From Methanobacterium sp. (GTDB lineage Archaea > Methanobacteriota > Methanobacteria > Methanobacteriales > Methanobacteriaceae): a stretch of DNA of 44,121 bases. How positions within the stretch are numbered: the first letter of the stretch is position 1; every line of letters begins with the position of its first letter. Positions 43,690-44,121 of the stretch are shown piece by piece. Location of the stretch: NCBI GenBank assembly GCA_019084405.1, contig JAHRFX010000043.1, positions 1-44,121 of the forward strand, written 5' to 3'. Both the position numbers and the translations under genes were made by a program. Under the pieces are notes generated by a model, which searched no databases, was not told the origin of the DNA, and worked only from the letters and a program-made list of their open reading frames with translations.

Positions 43690-44121
43690 ATGCTGGATAT
43701 AACAACGCGGAAATTAATTTTTGCAATGTTGTTAATTATTTGCATTGCACTAATTCAAAATACTGATGGATCTTTAATGCTCCTAAAAGATCATCAATCA
43801 GTAGAAAATATTAATTCTAATCCAAATCTACTTTTAAATCAGGTTAGTGCTAGTCAGAATGTTAACTTAGTTTCCACAGGCAAATCTTATTCTATTGCAC
43901 AATTAACTGATGCCAGTAGTCGAGTTAATCAATTTATAGAGATTAATCGGCGCTTACCTGATCAGGTAACTATTGGTGGTCAGATGGTGCCTATGTCTGA
44001 TTTTCTTTATTTGTTGAGTAGGGTTGTGGTTAATGTGGATGGTGGTGTTACTTCTTCGGTGGTGCAGTTTCGGGTGGGTGCTCCGGTTAATAGTTTGGAT
44101 GAGATTAGTACGGGTAATGTG
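43690..44121 (+). CDS. Exported pseudomurein-binding repeat protein (5' part only)
   Basis: The frame is open to the end of the window, giving 144 residues. A short basic start (MLDITTRK) and a hydrophobic core (LIFAMLLIICIALI) form a signal peptide or anchor. Residues about 72-114 contain a pseudomurein-binding repeat: SYSIAQLTDASSRVNQFIEI, NRRLPDQVTIGG and MVPMSDFLYLLSRVV. A Val/Gly/Asp-rich region follows. Such proteins hold enzymes or adhesins to the pseudomurein wall of Methanobacteriales. GTGAT precedes ATG 43690. What the missing C-terminal part does cannot be said. Confidence 0.85.
   Translation, partial: MLDITTRKLIFAMLLIICIALIQNTDGSLMLLKDHQSVENINSNPNLLLNQVSASQNVNLVSTGKSYSIAQLTDASSRVNQFIEINRRLPDQVTIGGQMVPMSDFLYLLSRVVVNVDGGVTSSVVQFRVGAPVNSLDEISTGNV

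Overview
The window is a 44 kb piece of an AT-rich archaeal chromosome, most likely a member of the Methanobacteriales (a Methanobacterium-like methanogen). The evidence is an archaeal histone, a thermosome, Hel308, archaeal GHMP-type shikimate kinase, ribosomal protein S17e, CofH (coenzyme F420), beta-RFA-P synthase (tetrahydromethanopterin), a homoaconitase small subunit with the YLRT loop (coenzyme B), and at the right edge a secreted protein with a pseudomurein-binding repeat, which ties the organism to a pseudomurein wall. Starts are often preceded by GGTGAT/GGAGGTGA ribosome binding sites and several starts are TTG.

Positions 1-10281 are accessory. They open with a 135-bp-arm inverted repeat (1-322), followed by a three-gene leftward set of small envelope or zinc-ribbon proteins (854-2445). 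Next is a plasmid- or virus-like replication cassette (3325-7569): an RHH regulator, a 718-aa P-loop ATPase, a small winged-helix-like protein and a PrimPol-type primase with a CHC2-like zinc finger, coupled by ATGA overlaps. The cassette is bracketed on the right by a second, damaged RHH gene in opposite orientation that has a similar AT-rich palindrome upstream. A decayed DUF4062 gene (7844-8250) and a two-gene ComF-like phosphoribosyltransferase/DprA operon (8247-9731) follow.

Positions 10282-24300 are mostly core: cofactor genes (beta-RFA-P synthase, homoaconitase small subunit), a zinc-finger protein, PCMT, a tRNA methylthiotransferase, tRNA-Val and tRNA-Phe two bases apart, rubrerythrin, histone, cofH, deoC, elp3, an M50 protease with CBS domains, and small PRC-barrel and DUF2098 proteins. 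Positions 24300-26600 hold a RelE-like toxin, a DUF998 membrane protein, a candidate structured RNA and a UbiA prenyltransferase. From 26662 to 33689 a leftward block carries DUF2115, hel308, moaC, a glycosyltransferase, cbiD, a thioredoxin-like protein and sppA. From 34000 to 39587 a rightward aroK-chorismate mutase-S17e-ask-dapA-dapB-asd block feeds aromatic and aspartate-family amino acid synthesis. A PAP2 phosphatase, a coiled-coil protein, a cyclase, the thermosome and the pseudomurein-binding protein close the window.

Three otherwise well-preserved genes (rubrerythrin, a PAS histidine kinase, UbiA) carry single stops or one-base frameshifts. Either they were recently inactivated or the consensus contains errors. 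The most interesting items are the mirrored RHH replication cassette, the ComF-DprA pair, the giant hairpin at the left edge, the structured leader before the UbiA gene and the pseudoknot-like element before aspartokinase.
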